From positions 1 through 59,697 of the forward strand of contig JAFGYB010000074.1 in assembly GCA_016936355.1 (NCBI GenBank): a stretch of 59,697 nucleotides of DNA, written 5' to 3'. Below are positions 16,404-26,200 of the stretch, piece after piece (the stretch's first letter is position 1; each line of letters begins with the position of its first letter). Source of the stretch: Bacteroidales bacterium. GTDB taxonomy: Bacteria; Bacteroidota; Bacteroidia; Bacteroidales; F082. Under the pieces are notes generated by a model that was not told where the DNA came from, made no database searches, and saw only the letters and a program-made list of their open reading frames with translations. The position numbers and the translations under genes were made by a program.

Positions 16404-17145
16404 TGTCCCCCGATTGGTGATCAGTACACAACCCGTTGAACAGGCCGAAAAACTGAAATCGGTCCTGTCAGAGAGTGGTATTGATTTTCTTTCGCTCCCC
16501 ATGATCAGAACCGAAACAGCTGAACCGGATGAGGACGTACTTTCCGTATTAAAAAATCTTTCCGGTTTCGACCGGATGATCTTCACCAGTAAAAACGGGG
16601 TCGTTGCTTTTGCGTCGTTGCTTGTGAAATTACAAATTTCCTTTCCGGAAGCTATTCCAGTTGCGGTTATTGGAAAAGGAACTGCTGCGGAACTGCAACA
16701 GTCGGGCAGTAAAAATATTGAACTCAATCCCGGAAATACATCGGCAGATTTTGCCGTGTTTCTGAATCAATCGGTTCTGAAATCCGGTGAAAACGTATTG
16801 TTGGTTCAGGGTTCGATGGCACCCGACTTCCTGGAAAAGGAGCTATCTCAAAAAGCAACGGTTACACGAATCAATGTTTACCACACCCTGCCTGTGGAAG
16901 AAACAGATCTGTCAACAATCGAAAAAATAAAAGAGGACCAATACGGCCTTTTGGTATTCAGCAGCCCTTCGGCATTTACTTTTTTCTCACACTATGTGGA
17001 CCCTCATACTCAAAAACTGCGTATTTTGTCCATCGGATCTACCACTACCGCAGCCATCAAAAAGACTGCTGATGTTGAGATTATCACCGCCGAAAAGCCT
17101 GATACAAAATCACTAAAAAAAGAAATTATACATTACTTCAATTAA
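16357..17145 (+). CDS. hemD: Uroporphyrinogen-III synthase
   Basis: The enzyme cyclises hydroxymethylbilane to uroporphyrinogen III. HemD is poorly conserved; the call rests on position between hemC and hemB and on RMIFTSKNGVVAFASLL, VAVIGKGTAAEL, LVFSSPSAFTFF and ILSIGSTTTAAIKK, which match the two-domain HemD layout. The start is uncertain. The frame opens with GTG at 16357 inside hemC (262 residues), but family-like sequence (VISTQPVEQAEKL) begins at TTG 16414 or GTG 16417, giving about 242 residues, the usual size. The later start is more likely. Confidence 0.85.
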   Translation: MLLKSWKTLTTARKNNVPRLVISTQPVEQAEKLKSVLSESGIDFLSLPMIRTETAEPDEDVLSVLKNLSGFDRMIFTSKNGVVAFASLLVKLQISFPEAIPVAVIGKGTAAELQQSGSKNIELNPGNTSADFAVFLNQSVLKSGENVLLVQGSMAPDFLEKELSQKATVTRINVYHTLPVEETDLSTIEKIKEDQYGLLVFSSPSAFTFFSHYVDPHTQKLRILSIGSTTTAAIKKTADVEIITAEKPDTKSLKKEIIHYFN

Positions 17146-17157
17146 AAATATTAGATC

Positions 17158-18129
17158 ATGAGTTTCCCGATAACACGAATGAGAAGGCTGCGCAGTCACC
17201 CTGTTTTGCGTGCCATGGTTACAGAAACCAAAGTCACAACCGACGACCTGGTAATGCCTTTGTTTGCCTGCCCCGGTACCAATGTCAAAAATCCCATTTC
17301 TTCCATGCCCGGCAATTACCAGTTGTCCATCGACCTGCTGGTGGAAGAATGTAAATCATTAATGGACGTAGGAATCAGAGCGATCATTTTGTTTGGGATT
17401 CCTGAAGAAAAAGACGAAACCGGAATGATTGCCGCCCACGACGATGCCATTATTCCCCGGGCCATCGAAGCCATCAAGAAAAATGTTCCCGGCATGTACA
17501 TCATTGCCGATGTGTGCAATTGTGAATATACTACACACGGACACTGTGGTGTGATTGTGGATGGCGATGTGGACAACGACCAAACGATGGATTCACTGGT
17601 GGCACAGAGCATTACCTTTGCCCGCCACGGGGTAGACATGGTGGCGCCCAGCGATATGATGGACGGCCGCGTGCTGAGAATCCGTCAGGGACTGGATGCC
17701 GAAGGATATTACAACCTTCCCATCATGGCCTATTCGGCTAAATACGCTTCTGCTTTTTATGGCCCCTTTCGGGATGCAGCCGATAGTGCCCCGCAATTTG
17801 GCGACCGTAGTTCATACCAGATGAACCCGCCCAACAGCAATGAGGCGATGCGCGAAATTGAAATGGATATTGTCGAAGGAGCCGATATTGTCATGGTGAA
17901 ACCGGCACTCAGTTACCTGGACATCATTCGTCGGGCGCGCGACCGATTTGATCTGCCCATTGCAGCGTATAACGTGAGCGGTGAATTTTCCATGGTGAAA
18001 GCCGCTGCCGAAAAGGGCTGGATCGATGAAAACCGAATCGTTAAAGAAATTCTGACTTCCATTAAAAGAGCGGGGTCCGATATTATCCTGACGTATCACG
18101 CCAAACATTTCGCCGAAAAATTGCAATAA
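17158..18129 (+). CDS. hemB: Delta-aminolevulinic acid dehydratase (porphobilinogen synthase)
   Basis: The 323-residue TIM-barrel enzyme condenses two 5-aminolevulinates to porphobilinogen. Visible are RMRRLRSHPVLRAM, the zinc cysteines in DVCNCEYTTHGHCG, the active-site Lys regions YSAKYASAFYGPFRDA and MVKPALSYLDI, and AYNVSGEFSMVKAA. The Cys-rich site indicates a zinc-dependent form. It lies 12 bases after hemD and 3 bases before hemL. Confidence 0.97.
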   Translation: MSFPITRMRRLRSHPVLRAMVTETKVTTDDLVMPLFACPGTNVKNPISSMPGNYQLSIDLLVEECKSLMDVGIRAIILFGIPEEKDETGMIAAHDDAIIPRAIEAIKKNVPGMYIIADVCNCEYTTHGHCGVIVDGDVDNDQTMDSLVAQSITFARHGVDMVAPSDMMDGRVLRIRQGLDAEGYYNLPIMAYSAKYASAFYGPFRDAADSAPQFGDRSSYQMNPPNSNEAMREIEMDIVEGADIVMVKPALSYLDIIRRARDRFDLPIAAYNVSGEFSMVKAAAEKGWIDENRIVKEILTSIKRAGSDIILTYHAKHFAEKLQ

Positions 18130-18132
18130 TCT

Positions 18133-19434
18133 ATGATCCGGAATAAAAGCATACAGGAATTTGAGAGAGCCCAGAGCCGCATCCCCGGTGGTGTGAACTC
18201 ACCGGTAAGGGCCTTTAAGAGTGTGGGACTGCCCCCGGTACTGATCGATCATGCCAAAGGTTCCCGGATTTACGATATCGACGGCAACGAATATATCGAC
18301 TACGTTTCCACCTGGGGGCCTGCTATTTTGGGCCATGCCCGTGAAGAAATTGTGGAAGCCATCAAAAAAGCAGCTGAAAAAGGAACCTCATTCGGTGCCC
18401 CTACCGTGATGGAAACCGAGATGGCTCAGTTAATCATTGATATGATGCCGGCAGTAGACATGGTACGCATGGTGAACTCGGGTACGGAAGCCACGATGAG
18501 TGCCATCAGACTGGCCCGGGCTTTCACCGGAAGAGATATGATCATAAAGTTTGAAGGAAACTATCACGGCCATGCCGACAGTTTCCTGATTCAGGCCGGT
18601 TCGGGTGCCATGACGCTGGGGGTCCCCAACAGTCCCGGCGTTACCAAAGCCACGGCTTCGGAAACACTGACGGCTCCTTATAATGACCTGAAGGCTGTGG
18701 AAACTCTTTTTGAAAACTATCCGAACCAGATTGCCGCAATTATTGTGGAACCGGTCGCTGCCAATATGGGACTGGTTTTGCCCCAACCCGGATTCCTGGA
18801 AGGTTTGAGAAAAATTACTGCCGATCACAACGCGCTGCTGATTTTCGATGAAGTAATTACCGGTTTCCGTCTGGGTGCCGGGGGCGCACAGGAATATTAC
18901 AACATTAACCCTGATCTTACCACCATGGGAAAAATCATTGGTGGTGGTTTGCCCGTGGGTGCATATGGTGGACGCAAAGACATTATGGAAATGCTGGCTC
19001 CGGCCGGCCCGGTTTATCAGGCCGGAACGCTTTCGGGAAATCCGTTGGCCATGGCTGCCGGTTTTACAGCACTCAAGATTTTGAAGGATCATCCGGAAAT
19101 CTACAGGACCATGGCAGAAAAGGCGATAATGCTGGCTGACGGAATCAGAGAAAATATTCGATCAACGGGTATTTCTGCTCAAATAACGCAACTGGGTTCA
19201 CTGATGACGCTGTTTTTTAATGACAGTAAGGAAATTACATCCTTTGCTGATGCCGCTAAATCTGACACAAAACTGTATGCAGCCTATTTTAAAGAAGCCC
19301 TGGAAAACGGAATATACCTGGCTCCGTCTCAGTTTGAATGTGCCTTTGTTTCGGATGCTCATACCACAGAAGATATTGAACGGACCATTGCTGCAAACAA
19401 AAAAGCATTAGAAATATTATCAACCAAAAACTAA
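18133..19434 (+). CDS. hemL: Glutamate-1-semialdehyde 2,1-aminomutase
   Basis: The 433-residue PLP enzyme turns glutamate-1-semialdehyde, the HemA product, into 5-aminolevulinate. It has [13 protein letters not shown] at the start, [17 protein letters not shown], the [13 protein letters not shown] aspartate loop, and the PLP Lys in [17 protein letters not shown]. Length and motifs are standard. Confidence 0.97.
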   Translation: MIRNKSIQEFERAQSRIPGGVNSPVRAFKSVGLPPVLIDHAKGSRIYDIDGNEYIDYVSTWGPAILGHAREEIVEAIKKAAEKGTSFGAPTVMETEMAQLIIDMMPAVDMVRMVNSGTEATMSAIRLARAFTGRDMIIKFEGNYHGHADSFLIQAGSGAMTLGVPNSPGVTKATASETLTAPYNDLKAVETLFENYPNQIAAIIVEPVAANMGLVLPQPGFLEGLRKITADHNALLIFDEVITGFRLGAGGAQEYYNINPDLTTMGKIIGGGLPVGAYGGRKDIMEMLAPAGPVYQAGTLSGNPLAMAAGFTALKILKDHPEIYRTMAEKAIMLADGIRENIRSTGISAQITQLGSLMTLFFNDSKEITSFADAAKSDTKLYAAYFKEALENGIYLAPSQFECAFVSDAHTTEDIERTIAANKKALEILSTKN

Positions 19435-19450
19435 TTCTCTACCTATTATC

Positions 19451-20476
19451 ATGCACAGCATTTTTCTGGATACACTGAAAGGGAAACCGGCGGAGAGGCC
19501 TCCGGTATGGTACATGCGGCAAGCCGGACGTGTTCTTCCCTCCTATTTGAAGCTAAAGGAAAAACATTCGTTTTGGGAAATGATGCAGGACCCCAAACTG
19601 GCTGCTGAAGTTACCTTACTGCCTGTACATGATCTGGAAGTAGATGCCGCCATTTTGTTCTCAGACATTCTGGTGATTCCCTATGCTCTGGGTATGGGTC
19701 TGGATTTTACCGATCAGGGACCTGTGTTTGATCATCCCATCAAAACCATGGATGACCCCATGAAAAATTTCCACCCGGAGGAACAAAAACTGGAATACAT
19801 CTACCACGTAATTGATGAAATTATCCGGATCAGACCCGTGAACAACCCGCTGATTGGATTTTGCGGGGCTCCGTTGACTGTTCTTAGTTTTATGATTCAG
19901 GGACTGGGAAGCCGTTCCGATTTCACCGATGCCGTTAAATGGATGTTTGCCCATCCGGAAATGTTGAAAAAGCTGATTGATGCTGTAACAGAGATGACCC
20001 TGGTATATGTTGAAAAGCAAATGGAACACGGTATTGATGCGTTTCAGCTTTTTGAAACCAACGCCGGGCTCATCCCCAATGAAATGTATCAGCACTTCTT
20101 TATGCCTTCCGTGAAGAGAATAGCAACGGCAGTTCGTGATAAGAACATCCCTTTTATCTTTTTCCCCAAGGGAATTGGAAATGAAATCCAGCACATCAAC
20201 TATGATGTTTGCGACTTCCTGAGTGTGGACTGGCTCACTTCCCTGGAGCAAGCCCGGAAACTGGTGGACAAAAAGGTAGGGTTACAGGGCAATCTGGATC
20301 CACGCATCTTGTTTGCTTCACAAGAAATTATCGAAAAAGAATTAAATAAATTTTTGATCTACGGACGACAACACAAAGATTGGGTATTCAATTTGGGTCA
20401 CGGATTCATGCCGGGGACTCCGTTTGAAAACGCCCGATTCATTACCGACTGGGTCAAAAATCAGAAATGGGATTAA
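19451..20476 (+). CDS. hemE: Uroporphyrinogen decarboxylase
   Basis: The 341-residue enzyme decarboxylates uroporphyrinogen III to coproporphyrinogen III. It has the PPVWYMRQAGRVLPSY signature at residues 18-33, the catalytic Asp region FSDILVIPYALG, GFCGAPLTVLSFMIQG and LGHGFMPGTPFENA. The operon continues with hemN, whose likely start lies 11 bases after the hemE stop. Confidence 0.97.
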   Translation: MHSIFLDTLKGKPAERPPVWYMRQAGRVLPSYLKLKEKHSFWEMMQDPKLAAEVTLLPVHDLEVDAAILFSDILVIPYALGMGLDFTDQGPVFDHPIKTMDDPMKNFHPEEQKLEYIYHVIDEIIRIRPVNNPLIGFCGAPLTVLSFMIQGLGSRSDFTDAVKWMFAHPEMLKKLIDAVTEMTLVYVEKQMEHGIDAFQLFETNAGLIPNEMYQHFFMPSVKRIATAVRDKNIPFIFFPKGIGNEIQHINYDVCDFLSVDWLTSLEQARKLVDKKVGLQGNLDPRILFASQEIIEKELNKFLIYGRQHKDWVFNLGHGFMPGTPFENARFITDWVKNQKWD

Positions 20477-20487
20477 AGACAGAAAAA

Positions 20488-21858
20488 ATGAACCTGGAAA
20501 TCTTCAAAAAATACAACAAACCGGGGCCACGCTATACCAGCTACCCGCCTGCCACTTTTTTCAAAAGCGGATTCACTGTTGAAGAATATATTGAACAGAT
20601 TGTTCGTTCCAACGAAGATGAACCACAAAATCTTTCGTTTTACGTTCATATTCCGTTTTGCCCGAGACTTTGCCATTTTTGCGGTTGCAATACCGGCGTA
20701 TCCCAAAAAGAAGACGTCATCCGCAGATATGTAGATGCCATCATCAAGGAAATAAAAACTGTATCCAACTACATTGATCCTTCACGAAAAGTCAGCCAGA
20801 TTCACTGGGGTGGAGGCACGCCCAACTCCATCAACCTGGATTATGTGGAGGAAATCATGGCTCCATTTTCTGAACGATATGAATTTTTGGATGATGCAGA
20901 AATTGCCATGGAATGTCATCCGGGTTATCTGGATTACACTGATATTGACCGGTTGGCCAACGCAGGATTCAACCGCATCAGTCTGGGCGTGCAGGATTTT
21001 GACCCGAAGATTTTAAAACTGGTGAACCGGGCTCCTTCCCAGCATCCGGTAAACGAATTGGTGGCTTATATGCGTAAGAAAAACTTCAGAGGCATCAATC
21101 TGGATTTAATTTACGGTTTACCCGGACAAACACCGGAAAGTTTCGAAGAAAGTGTGAAACAGGCTATTGCCGTTTCTCCCGACCGGCTGGCTACTTTTTC
21201 CTATGCCCATGTGCCGTGGGTGAAAGCAGCCCAGAAAATTCTGGAAAAACACGGTCTTCCCGGTCCCGATGAAAAACTGAAGATGTTCAACAACGGCCAC
21301 AACCTGTTGACAGAAGCCGGTTACGTTGCCATTGGAATGGATCATTATGCCAAAGCCGACGATGATCTGAGTCTGGCGCTCAGGAATAAAAATCTGCACC
21401 GAAACTTTCAGGGTTATGCTACCCGCAAAACAACGGGACAGGTATACGGATTTGGCAGTTCTTCCATCTCCCAGTTATGGGGTTCCTATATTCAGAATGT
21501 AAAAACCTATCCGGCCTACATTGAGACCATTGAAAAGCAAGGACTCGCTCCTACCAATGCTTATGTATTACAGCCTGAAGAACAAATTACCCGTGAAGTC
21601 ATCACCGAAATCATGTGCAACGGGGAAATGGATTTTGAACAGGTGGGAGCCCGATTCAATAAAACAGCCCATCAGGTAAAAGAAATTGTGCAGTTCGCAC
21701 CCGAAAAATTACAGGAATTCATGGAGGATCAGCTGGTTGCCGTTAACGGGGATAAAGTTGAAGTATTCCGCGAAGGATTCTTTATTGTTCGCAACATTGC
21801 CATGGCATTTGACCCGCTGCTTAAAACCACCGAAGGTATGTATTCCAAAACCATTTGA
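20488..21858 (+). CDS. hemN: Oxygen-independent coproporphyrinogen III oxidase
   Basis: The 456-residue radical-SAM enzyme oxidatively decarboxylates coproporphyrinogen III without oxygen. The [4Fe-4S] motif is CPRLCHFCGC (Cys-x3-Cys-x2-Cys) within YVHIPFCPRLCHFCGCNT. Also present are WGGGTPNSI, a GLPGQTPESF element and the C-terminal HemN domain. PGPRYTSYPPATFF at the start is typical of true HemN rather than HemW. I prefer ATG 20488 over 20467, since the latter overlaps hemE and adds seven non-conserved residues. The oxygen-independent form suits anaerobic life. Confidence 0.95.
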   Translation: MNLEIFKKYNKPGPRYTSYPPATFFKSGFTVEEYIEQIVRSNEDEPQNLSFYVHIPFCPRLCHFCGCNTGVSQKEDVIRRYVDAIIKEIKTVSNYIDPSRKVSQIHWGGGTPNSINLDYVEEIMAPFSERYEFLDDAEIAMECHPGYLDYTDIDRLANAGFNRISLGVQDFDPKILKLVNRAPSQHPVNELVAYMRKKNFRGINLDLIYGLPGQTPESFEESVKQAIAVSPDRLATFSYAHVPWVKAAQKILEKHGLPGPDEKLKMFNNGHNLLTEAGYVAIGMDHYAKADDDLSLALRNKNLHRNFQGYATRKTTGQVYGFGSSSISQLWGSYIQNVKTYPAYIETIEKQGLAPTNAYVLQPEEQITREVITEIMCNGEMDFEQVGARFNKTAHQVKEIVQFAPEKLQEFMEDQLVAVNGDKVEVFREGFFIVRNIAMAFDPLLKTTEGMYSKTI

Positions 21859-21890
21859 TTTTCATAGTGCTTGTGGTGCTGTCGTGTGGG

Positions 21891-21920
21891 TTGGATTTTT
21901 GATAAAATGACTTAGCTTTG
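21891..21920 (+). promoter_or_regulatory. Bacteroidota-type promoter for the DUF5362-like gene
   Basis: TTG (21891-21893), then 19 bases, then TAGCTTTG (21913-21920), a clean -33/-7 pair. It sits 38 bases before the ATG at 21959. Confidence 0.65.
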
Positions 21921-21958
21921 TGTGTATAAACAGTAATCGTTATTTAACCTAAAACATT

Positions 21959-22453
21959 ATGGAAGACATCACAACCCCATCGGAAGAAATTAAAAAACAG
22001 GATGACACAAAAGAAACATCCAGAATTTATTTAGACCAACAGGCCCTCGTTCACTTAAATGAAACCCGAAACTGGACACTCTTTCTGGCCATTATGGGCT
22101 TTATAGCTATTGGCCTCCTTATTCTTGCCGGAATCATTGTTAGCCTGGTATTTAACACAATGAAAACACCCGCAATGCCTGGATTTTTTGGTGTCCTATA
22201 TCCGGTTCTATTTATTGTACTGGGAGTACTGTATTTTTTCCCGGCTTATTTCCTGATGCAGTTCTCCAAATTTTCCAGTATGACGCTGAGAGAGAGAAGC
22301 ACCGAACTTTTTTCCAAAGCCATGAAATATTTGAAATACTATTACCGCTATACAGGGATTCTGGTGATTGTTGTGATTAGTTTCTATCTAATTTTCTTTG
22401 TCGTTGCCTTCTTCATGGGCAATCAATTGATGCCTCATCACAACATGTATTAA
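21959..22453 (+). CDS. DUF5362-like membrane protein
   Basis: The 164-residue protein has a charged N-terminal ~30 residues, then three or four transmembrane segments (about 40-62, 78-98, 135-158). LYFFPAYFLMQFSKF lies between segments 2 and 3. This resembles DUF5362 proteins, common in Bacteroidota and of unknown function. It has its own promoter (21891-21920). Confidence 0.65.
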   Translation: MEDITTPSEEIKKQDDTKETSRIYLDQQALVHLNETRNWTLFLAIMGFIAIGLLILAGIIVSLVFNTMKTPAMPGFFGVLYPVLFIVLGVLYFFPAYFLMQFSKFSSMTLRERSTELFSKAMKYLKYYYRYTGILVIVVISFYLIFFVVAFFMGNQLMPHHNMY

Positions 22454-22604
22454 GGATCCTTCTTAAAAAAGGTAAAATATTTTTTAAAATTATTATTTCA
22501 TTTATAATTCTCATTTTAAAGTAGTTACAATTAAATGCTTTAAAGTGTACTTTATACTTTTTCTTTTTTGGTTTAATTCTTGTATTTACTTCAACAAGAA
22601 AAAA

Positions 22605-22628
22605 ATTGACTGAACCGGTTTTGTCAAT
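22605..22628. promoter_or_regulatory. 24-base interrupted dyad upstream of the basic secreted protein
   Basis: ATTGAC (22605-22610) and GTCAAT (22623-22628) form perfect outer arms, and AACCGGTT (22613-22620) is a perfect central palindrome. Only the two-base spacers break the symmetry. It ends 28 bases before the ATG at 22657. It could be an operator or a 5-prime UTR hairpin. The surrounding 203-base gap (22454-22656) is very AT-rich and shows no gene. Confidence 0.45.
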
Positions 22629-22656
22629 GGAGTAATAACCTCTAAAGAATAAAGTC

Positions 22657-23835
22657 ATGAAAACAAAAATTACTACTCTGGTCATCGCGTTCCTGCTGAT
22701 ACTGAGCGGTGCAATCCAGGCACAAAATGTCATATCTGTTACCGCCAATAACAGCGACATCAGCGACAACCTCAACCTCGAAGCCATTGCAACGTTGTTT
22801 GGTGAAAGCAAAAATCTGGAACAATTTGAAGAACAGCTCAACAACCCAAAAAATAAAATTTCCAACCTGGATCTAAATGAGGATGGATACGTGGATTACA
22901 TTCGGGTAGTTGAACACCACGAAGACGGAACGTATCTGGTAACCCTACAAGATGTTATTGGTAAAGACCTGTATCAGGATATTGCCACCATCGATGTGGA
23001 AAGAAACACAATGGGGGACATCAACGTTCAGATTGTCGGAAATCCATACATCTACGGTAGTAATTACATCATCGATCCTATATACGTTAATAGACCTTTG
23101 ATTTTCAGCTACTTCTGGAATCCTTATTACCGTCTGTGGTCTTCACCCTATTACTGGAATCACTATCCGTATTACTACAGAACCTGGCATACCTATGCCT
23201 TGTATAAATACAGGAGAAACATCCAGCGGTTTATCCGGCCTTCCTATTATTATCGTTACCCCGACTACAGAAGAAACCATCGGGCCTTTACTATTTACAA
23301 TAAAATAAGAAGAAACGATTACGAAAGAAGACATCCCAACAAATCGTTCAACCACCGATTCAACGATATGAAAAACCGTCATGAACTGGAGCGTAGAAGA
23401 AACACTTCAGATCATTACGTGAGATCCGGAAGAGTGAACGATCGGTACAAGTCAAACAACGGTTCACGAACAATAAGAAACAACAACCAAAAGTACAATC
23501 GTTCAAACAACCGTTCGGGAAGTCAAGTGAAGAGAAACGAAAATAACAGCAACAGAGTGGTTAACAACAGGGGGTCCAATGTTAATACAAGAGTACTTCC
23601 TTCAAAAAGCTACAAACCGAAAAGAACAACCACCGTACGATCCACTGGTACCCCTTCCCGGTCAACGGTTACCAACAAACCAGTTCGAACCAGCCGTAAC
23701 AGCTACGTCCGTTCCAATAGTTCGTCCAACAAAAAAGCTGTCAGAACAACTAAGTCATCATCTTCTACCAAAAGAGCTATCAGAACAAAACCCCCGAAAA
23801 ATGTAAAGAAGACTGAACGGGAAAAAAGAAAATAG
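22657..23835 (+). CDS. Exported, highly basic Tyr/Arg/Asn/Ser-rich protein of unknown function
   Basis: The 392-residue protein has a signal peptide (1-22, ending IQAQ), then three sections. Residues about 25-125 form a folded domain holding an EF-hand-like loop (DLNEDGYVDYIRV) and VTLQDVIGKDLYQDIATIDVE. Residues about 130-200 are extremely rich in Tyr and Trp with Pro (YYWNHYPYYYRTW). The rest, about 200 residues, is a low-complexity tail dominated by Arg, Asn, Ser and Lys. The N-terminal domain recurs in Bacteroidota exported proteins as far as I recall, but no role is known. The basic tail could bind nucleic acid, polysaccharide or the cell envelope; that is speculation. A strong terminator follows. 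Confidence 0.8.
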   Translation: MKTKITTLVIAFLLILSGAIQAQNVISVTANNSDISDNLNLEAIATLFGESKNLEQFEEQLNNPKNKISNLDLNEDGYVDYIRVVEHHEDGTYLVTLQDVIGKDLYQDIATIDVERNTMGDINVQIVGNPYIYGSNYIIDPIYVNRPLIFSYFWNPYYRLWSSPYYWNHYPYYYRTWHTYALYKYRRNIQRFIRPSYYYRYPDYRRNHRAFTIYNKIRRNDYERRHPNKSFNHRFNDMKNRHELERRRNTSDHYVRSGRVNDRYKSNNGSRTIRNNNQKYNRSNNRSGSQVKRNENNSNRVVNNRGSNVNTRVLPSKSYKPKRTTTVRSTGTPSRSTVTNKPVRTSRNSYVRSNSSSNKKAVRTTKSSSSTKRAIRTKPPKNVKKTEREKRK

Positions 23836-23855
23836 ACAAATCAATTATATTCCTC

Positions 23856-23888
23856 AAAAAGGCGACAGGTGTCTGTCGCCTTTTTTAT
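23856..23888 (+). terminator. Rho-independent terminator
   Basis: AAAAAGGCGACAG pairs with CTGTCGCCTTTTT around a GTGT loop, followed by a T run. It ends the transcript of the basic secreted protein. Confidence 0.85.
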
Positions 23889-23988
23889 TTCAATCATTTG
23901 AAACACGAAATTAAAGAATCTTAAAATCACCCGCCGACCAGCTCATTTCATTAATTTTGTGGCTAAATAATCAAACAAAACGAAAAGA

Positions 23989-24984
23989 ATGGAATATCGC
24001 AAATTAGCCAACTCAGATTTAAAACTATCCGTAATCACATTCGGTGCCTGGGCTGCCGGTGGATGGATGTGGGGCGGAACTGAACAAAACGATTCAATCA
24101 ACGCCATCCATGCTGCCTACGAACTGGGTGTAACATCCATTGACACGGCTCCGGCTTATGGCCAGGGAAAAAGTGAAGAAATTGTTGGTGAAGCCATCAA
24201 GGGAATTCCCCGTGACAAACTACAAATTGTAACCAAATACGGCTTGCGTTGGGATACTACACAGGGTGAGTTTTTTTTTAATAGTGTCGACAACAACGGA
24301 AAGGCCATCGATATGCATCGCTATGCCGGAAAAGACGGTGTCATCAAAGAGTGTGAAGATAGCTTGCGCCGACTGGGCACAGACTACATCGATCTCTATC
24401 AAATCCACTGGGCCGATCCCACCACTCCCATTCAGGAAACCATGGAAGCTGTTGCCAAACTGATCGAACAGGGGAAGGTGAGATATGCCGGCGTTTGCAA
24501 TTACAACGTGGACCAAATGAAAGAAGCCGAAAAATATGTCCCATTGGTTTCCAACCAGGTTCCCTACAATATGATCAGAAGGGACATTGAAAAAGAGCTG
24601 GTTCCCCATATTCTGGAAACCGGGAAATCTATTCTGGCCTACAGTCCGATGGAACGCGGATTGCTTACCGGAAAAATGAAACCGGGTCATGTTTTTGCTG
24701 AAGGAGACCACAGGGCTACACTCCCCTACTTTACTGATGAGAACATCAAGAGAACGGATGCTTTTCTGGAAAAAATCAAACCCCTGGCTGAGGAAAAAAA
24801 GGCCAGCCTGGGACAGCTTGTCCTTCGCTGGACACTGGAACAACCCGGAATAACCATTGCTTTGGTGGGCGCCAGAAATCCAAAGCAATCCACTCAAAAT
24901 GCAGCAGCAGCCAATATTCATTTGAATCAGGAAGAAACTTCCTATATCACAAATGAATTAAATAAACTAAAACTGGATTTATAA
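23989..24984 (+). CDS. Aldo/keto reductase
   Basis: The 331-residue TIM-barrel NAD(P)H oxidoreductase has the family catalytic set. This includes Asp and Tyr in SIDTAPAYGQGKSEEIVGEA, Lys in IVTKYG, and the region of the active-site His in YIDLYQIHWADP. NADPH-binding ALVGARNPKQSTQNA lies near the end. The form is close to YajO/Gpr-like and general-stress aldo/keto reductases; the substrate is unknown. A TAATTTTG (23952-23959) upstream may be the -7 element. Confidence 0.9.
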   Translation: MEYRKLANSDLKLSVITFGAWAAGGWMWGGTEQNDSINAIHAAYELGVTSIDTAPAYGQGKSEEIVGEAIKGIPRDKLQIVTKYGLRWDTTQGEFFFNSVDNNGKAIDMHRYAGKDGVIKECEDSLRRLGTDYIDLYQIHWADPTTPIQETMEAVAKLIEQGKVRYAGVCNYNVDQMKEAEKYVPLVSNQVPYNMIRRDIEKELVPHILETGKSILAYSPMERGLLTGKMKPGHVFAEGDHRATLPYFTDENIKRTDAFLEKIKPLAEEKKASLGQLVLRWTLEQPGITIALVGARNPKQSTQNAAAANIHLNQEETSYITNELNKLKLDL

Positions 24985-25002
24985 TTCCTTCCTCATAAGG
25001 AT

Positions 25003-25036
25003 AAGGCTGTCCCGATAATCTGGACAGCCTTTTTTA
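25003..25036 (+). terminator. Terminator after the aldo/keto reductase gene
   Basis: AAGGCTGTCC (25003-25012) pairs with GGACAGCCTT (25022-25031), followed by T residues. Its T run overlaps the stop region of the convergent ferredoxin gene. Confidence 0.85.
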
Positions 25037-26200
25037 TTTTTTATCGAATTTGCCTTCGGGAACCTTTTCCCGTTTCCCGGGAGCCAGACTGATGGCATTG
25101 GTGGGACAAACACTGATACAGGTTCCGCAGGCAAAACAGTCCGGCACGGTTCTGTCCTGTTTCAAAATTGTATCCATCACCGTGGAAGGACAGGCTTTGG
25201 AACAGGCATCACAGGCAATACAATCGCTGTATTTCACCTTGATTTTGATGAAACTGAACCGTTCAAAAAGCCAGCCAAACAACCCGAAAGGACAAAAGAA
25301 ATGGCACCAGGGACGATACACAAACAGTGAAGCCACCAGGATCACACCGATAAAAACCCAACCGGCCACATTCACCACCTGAGGATTAAAAATCTTGAAT
25401 GGATCCACATATTCCACAATATCGAAGACCCAGACAAAAGCCACCACGGTAAACAAAACAAAGAAACCGATTCGTATGCCGTTGCTGACGGCAAAAGGCA
25501 CCTTGTACTGTTTCACCAAGCCTTTGCTATCCCGCTTATTCCGGTTCAACCGAAAAATAAAATCCTGTAAAGTACCAAACTGACAACCCCAGGCGCAGAT
25601 AAATTTATTGACACTGACGACCAAAAACAAAAATACTGCCAGTGCGATGAACCGCGGAATAAACAAGGCATGATGCATGGCATATAAAGTAATGGCATCT
25701 TTGATGGTGCCCATGGGACTGGGGTCGGAACCCAGAATGATGCCAAACAAAACAAAGGAAATCAGATACACCCATTTCCTGTTCTTTGCATTGATCTTGT
25801 CTTTGCGGATCAAGACATAAACCAACGCCAGAAACAAAAACCACAACAAAAATTTCACAAATATTTTGGTCCAGTTTTTCGATAACGATTCGGCATAAAT
25901 GGCCAATGCTTCATTAGTCTTCAGGAGCAATTTCTGCTGGGTGATTGGGAAATCCGCCAGTGATTTATTCAGTTCTGAAGTTTGCTTCAAATTAAAGATG
26001 CGCGACACAACCTTTTCGGGCAGCTTATTGTCTTTTGCAAATTCTTTTAAGGTGAGATTTTTATTGTATTGAAGAGAGGTCAGTTGAACGGTTTCCACCT
26101 TATTACTGCCCCATATATTCATGGACATCCACGACAGGAAAATAATCGCTGCGGCCACAACAACTAATATTCCCAGGTTGGCAAGATTACGACGATTCAT
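25034..26200 (-). CDS. NapH/NosR-like membrane-bound polyferredoxin
   Basis: The 388-residue protein has an N-terminal transmembrane anchor, four or five further transmembrane segments, membrane-domain Cys motifs (CAWGCQFG and WCHFFCPFG) and two C-terminal 4Fe-4S motifs. These are CIACDACSKACP and CFACGTCISVCP. This is the NapH/NosR/CcoG-like class, which passes electrons from quinol or other donors across the membrane to periplasmic acceptors. The acceptor here is unknown. ATG 26200 is chosen over 26239 since hydrophobic sequence starts right after it. A bidirectional terminator separates it from the rubrerythrin gene upstream. Confidence 0.85.
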   Translation of the reverse strand: MNRRNLANLGILVVVAAAIIFLSWMSMNIWGSNKVETVQLTSLQYNKNLTLKEFAKDNKLPEKVVSRIFNLKQTSELNKSLADFPITQQKLLLKTNEALAIYAESLSKNWTKIFVKFLLWFLFLALVYVLIRKDKINAKNRKWVYLISFVLFGIILGSDPSPMGTIKDAITLYAMHHALFIPRFIALAVFLFLVVSVNKFICAWGCQFGTLQDFIFRLNRNKRDSKGLVKQYKVPFAVSNGIRIGFFVLFTVVAFVWVFDIVEYVDPFKIFNPQVVNVAGWVFIGVILVASLFVYRPWCHFFCPFGLFGWLFERFSFIKIKVKYSDCIACDACSKACPSTVMDTILKQDRTVPDCFACGTCISVCPTNAISLAPGKREKVPEGKFDKK

